Assembly (NCBI GenBank): GCA_027295975.1
Contig: JAPUJX010000160.1
Location: forward strand, 1-7,685
Direction of reading: 5' to 3'
Source: Gammaproteobacteria bacterium
GTDB taxonomy: Bacteria; Pseudomonadota; Gammaproteobacteria; Pseudomonadales; Azotimanducaceae
Length of the DNA stretch: 7,685 nt
Part shown: positions 5,928 to 7,685 of the stretch, piece by piece
How positions within the stretch are numbered: position 1 is the stretch's first letter
Layout of the letters: every line of letters starts with the position of its first letter
The notes under the pieces: model-generated
What the model was told of the DNA's origin: nothing
The model's input: the letters and a program-made list of their open reading frames with translations, nothing else
Databases searched by the model: none
Program-made: the position numbers and the translations under genes

Positions 5928-7202
5928 ATGGCTGACATTCCCAGCGGCATGGATCGACCGATTGAGCGTCGCCGGACCCGTCCCCTGCTCGTCGCCGGGC
6001 TGAGCGTGGTGGTACTGGCCGGGGTGGTCTGGTTCCTGTATTCCGCGGGCGCTTCGGGCACGAGTTTCACCCTGGATGGGCAACGCATCCAGATTGGCGA
6101 TGTGCGGCGCGGGGTATACGAAGATTTCATCCCCCTCAGGGCCAGTGTAGAGCCTGAGAAAACAGTTTATCTGGATGCGGTCGAAGGTGGCCGGGTTGAA
6201 CGGGTGATCGTCGAGGAAGGCGCAATAGTCGAAGCCGGGCAGCCGCTGTTGGAGCTTTCCAACACATCCCTGCAGTTGGATGTGATCGGCAGGGAAGCCG
6301 AGGTCAGCGAACAGTTGAACAATCTGCGCAACACGCAACTGGCTATTGAGCAGAACCGCCTGAAGCTGCGCAGCGATCTAATCGAGATCGACTACCAGGT
6401 AACCAAACTCACCCGGCTGATCGACCGCTATCAACATCTCGAAGCCGATCGTTATGTATCACGCCAGGATTACGAGAATGCCCAGGATGAGCTTGCCTAC
6501 TGGAAAGCGCGGCGGCAGGTAACCGAGGAAAGCCAGCGGCAGGACGAACGCATCCGCGTGGTGCAGATGGAACAATTGGAAAACTCGGTCGACCAGTTGC
6601 AACGCAACCTCGGGATAGCCAGGAGCAACCTGGAAGATCTACTGCTCAAGGCTCCTCGGGCTGGCCAGTTGACCGCATTGGATGCCGAGGTGGGCGAATC
6701 CAAATTTCCGGGGCAACGGTTGGGTCAGATTGACGATGTCGATCGTTTCAAGGCGTCCGCGTTGGTGAACGAATTTTATCTGAACCGGGTGCGCGTTGGC
6801 CAGCGAGCCGCATTGACGTTGACCGGCAAGGACTATCAACTCGAAGTGACCAAGGTCTACTCAGAGGTCAAAGCGGCTCAGTTCGAAATCGACCTGCGGT
6901 TTGTCGATGCCGCGCCGACCGCGATCCGCCGGGGCCAGACCCTGCAGCTACGGCTGGTATTGGGCGATCTTCTGGAACAGGCAGTGCTGTTGCCAAATGG
7001 CCCATTCTACAACGACACCGGTGGTGCCTGGGTTTTCGTACTCGACGCCAACGGTTCAGTGGCTCAACGGCGGGAGGTTTCTCTCGGCCGGCGCAATCCC
7101 GGGGAGATCGAAGTTCTGTCCGGCCTGGTACCCGGGGATCGAGTCATTACTTCTTCATATAACAATTTTATCAACGTTGACCGCCTGTTTATCGACGGAT
7201 GA
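5928..7202 (+). CDS. HlyD/MacA-type periplasmic adaptor of a tripartite ABC efflux system
   Basis: This membrane fusion protein (424 residues from ATG5928) would link an inner-membrane ABC transporter to an outer-membrane channel. A short cytoplasmic N terminus with an RRR cluster (14-16) precedes one membrane anchor (about 19-38). A first half of a biotinyl-lipoyl domain (about 78-112, VEGGRVERVIVEEGAIVEAGQ) is followed by a long alpha-hairpin (about 115-240), then the second lipoyl half (KAPRAGQLTALDAEVGE) and beta-barrel and membrane-proximal domains. At the hairpin tip, R167-x3-L171-x6-S178 fits the RLS motif that adaptors use to dock on TolC-type channels. It heads the operon driven by the sigma-54 promoter and is followed 40 nt later by an ABC ATPase. 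GTG5919 (427 residues) is an alternative start, and ATG5949 is possible but has a poor ribosome site. The substrate is unknown; candidates include antimicrobial peptides, lipids or signalling peptides. Confidence 0.9.
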   Translation: MADIPSGMDRPIERRRTRPLLVAGLSVVVLAGVVWFLYSAGASGTSFTLDGQRIQIGDVRRGVYEDFIPLRASVEPEKTVYLDAVEGGRVERVIVEEGAIVEAGQPLLELSNTSLQLDVIGREAEVSEQLNNLRNTQLAIEQNRLKLRSDLIEIDYQVTKLTRLIDRYQHLEADRYVSRQDYENAQDELAYWKARRQVTEESQRQDERIRVVQMEQLENSVDQLQRNLGIARSNLEDLLLKAPRAGQLTALDAEVGESKFPGQRLGQIDDVDRFKASALVNEFYLNRVRVGQRAALTLTGKDYQLEVTKVYSEVKAAQFEIDLRFVDAAPTAIRRGQTLQLRLVLGDLLEQAVLLPNGPFYNDTGGAWVFVLDANGSVAQRREVSLGRRNPGEIEVLSGLVPGDRVITSSYNNFINVDRLFIDG

Positions 7203-7230
7203 GGGCGCCGTCGGCACAGACAACTGACAA

Positions 7231-7238
7231 AGAGGAGA
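7231..7238 (+). promoter_or_regulatory. Shine-Dalgarno of the ABC ATPase gene
   Basis: AGAGGAGA is a near-ideal ribosome site 4 nt before ATG7243. It fixes the start of the ATPase and implies strong independent translation within the operon. No terminator or promoter is visible in the 40-nt gap after the adaptor stop. Confidence 0.75.
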
Positions 7239-7242
7239 ACAC

Positions 7243-7685
7243 ATGATCAAATTACACGACATTTCCAAGACCTATCGCGCGGCAGATGTGGAGACCACGG
7301 CCCTCGATCACGTCACCGTCGAGATCGCTCGCGGTGAATTTATCGCGGTAATGGGACCTTCGGGCTGCGGTAAATCCACTTTCCTGAACGTCCTGGGATT
7401 GTTGGACTCCCCCACAAATGGCGAATACGAATTCCTCGACGAACAGGTAGCCGGCTACTCCGAGCGACGACTTGCGGATATCCGTAAAGATCATATCGGT
7501 TTCATCTTCCAGAGTTTCAATCTGGTTGACGAATTGTCGGTAGCCGAAAACGTGTCACTACCTCTGCTTTACCAGAAAGTACCAGCAGCCGAGCGGAAAG
7601 CTCGCGTGCAGGCGGTGCTCGAACGGGTGAATATTGCCCATCGGGCCAACCATCGACCTCAGCAACTTTCCGGTGGTCAGCAACA
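7243..7685 (+). CDS. ABC transporter ATP-binding protein, MacB/LolD-type (5' part, runs off window)
   Basis: Only the first 147 complete codons are present. The translation begins MIKLHDISKTYRAADVETTA and is uninterrupted to the window edge. Walker A is GPSGCGKST (38-46), the Q-loop glutamine is Q90 in GFIFQSFNL, and the signature LSGGQQ (142-147) falls on the last full codons. Walker B and the H-loop lie beyond the edge. The spacing of motifs and the TALDHVTVEI, LNVLGLLDSPTNG and FQSFNLVDELSVAENV stretches are typical of the MacB/LolD/FtsE group (type VII ABC systems), which work with FtsX-like permeases as mechanotransmitters rather than transporting through a channel. It would power the pump with the upstream adaptor. 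Whether the permease is fused, as in MacB, or separate is not visible. The normal reading is a separate ATPase of about 230 residues followed by permease genes. Confidence 0.93.
   Translation, partial: MIKLHDISKTYRAADVETTALDHVTVEIARGEFIAVMGPSGCGKSTFLNVLGLLDSPTNGEYEFLDEQVAGYSERRLADIRKDHIGFIFQSFNLVDELSVAENVSLPLLYQKVPAAERKARVQAVLERVNIAHRANHRPQQLSGGQQ

Noticed and set aside
5670..6338. - strand open frame of 222 codons across the divergent promoter region
   Set aside because: It overlaps the regulator start, the operators, the sigma-54 promoter and the adaptor start, and shows no recognisable protein features.

Overview
The window looks like a chromosomal segment from a Gammaproteobacterium. It has moderately high G+C, Shine-Dalgarno-led genes, an NtrC-type sigma-54 activator with a matching -24/-12 promoter, a TolC-type periplasmic adaptor (so a Gram-negative envelope), and a small protein resembling Pseudomonas SutA. 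No mobile element, rRNA, tRNA or CRISPR array was seen, and genus-level assignment is not possible from sequence alone.

Layout. (1) Bases 1-2651, + strand: a phytanoyl-CoA dioxygenase-family (PhyH, Fe(II)/2-oxoglutarate) oxygenase, then 65 nt later a secreted serine hydrolase of the class C beta-lactamase/EstB esterase family. The two are probably co-transcribed. (2) Bases 2652-2990, + strand: a GC-rich hairpin without a U-tract, then a 62-residue basic protein with a SutA-like core. (3) Bases 3026-5710, - strand: a two-component operon with the response regulator first (NtrC family, REC-AAA+-Fis HTH) and, 3 nt later, a membrane histidine kinase with almost no periplasmic part. (4) Bases 5711-5927: a divergent control region. 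(5) Bases 5928-7685, + strand: a HlyD/MacA-type adaptor, then the 5' part of a MacB/LolD-type ABC ATPase that runs off the window.

The main result is the regulatory logic of parts 3-5. The divergent region holds a perfect palindrome (GTGTTCG-N4-CGAACAC core), a degenerate second copy exactly 21 bp away, and about 90 bp further on a near-consensus sigma-54 promoter (TGGCACG-N4-TCGCT) pointing at the adaptor/ABC genes. The divergently encoded regulator is itself a sigma-54 activator. The inferred circuit is: kinase senses a membrane or cytoplasmic cue, the regulator is phosphorylated, it binds the tandem operators, and sigma-54 RNA polymerase transcribes a tripartite ABC efflux pump that would dock on a TolC-type channel. 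The palindrome also lies where it could control the regulator's own promoter. The regulator has GAFTDA where the family consensus is GAFTGA, and an extended loop after its phospho-acceptor. The pump's substrate cannot be read from the sequence.
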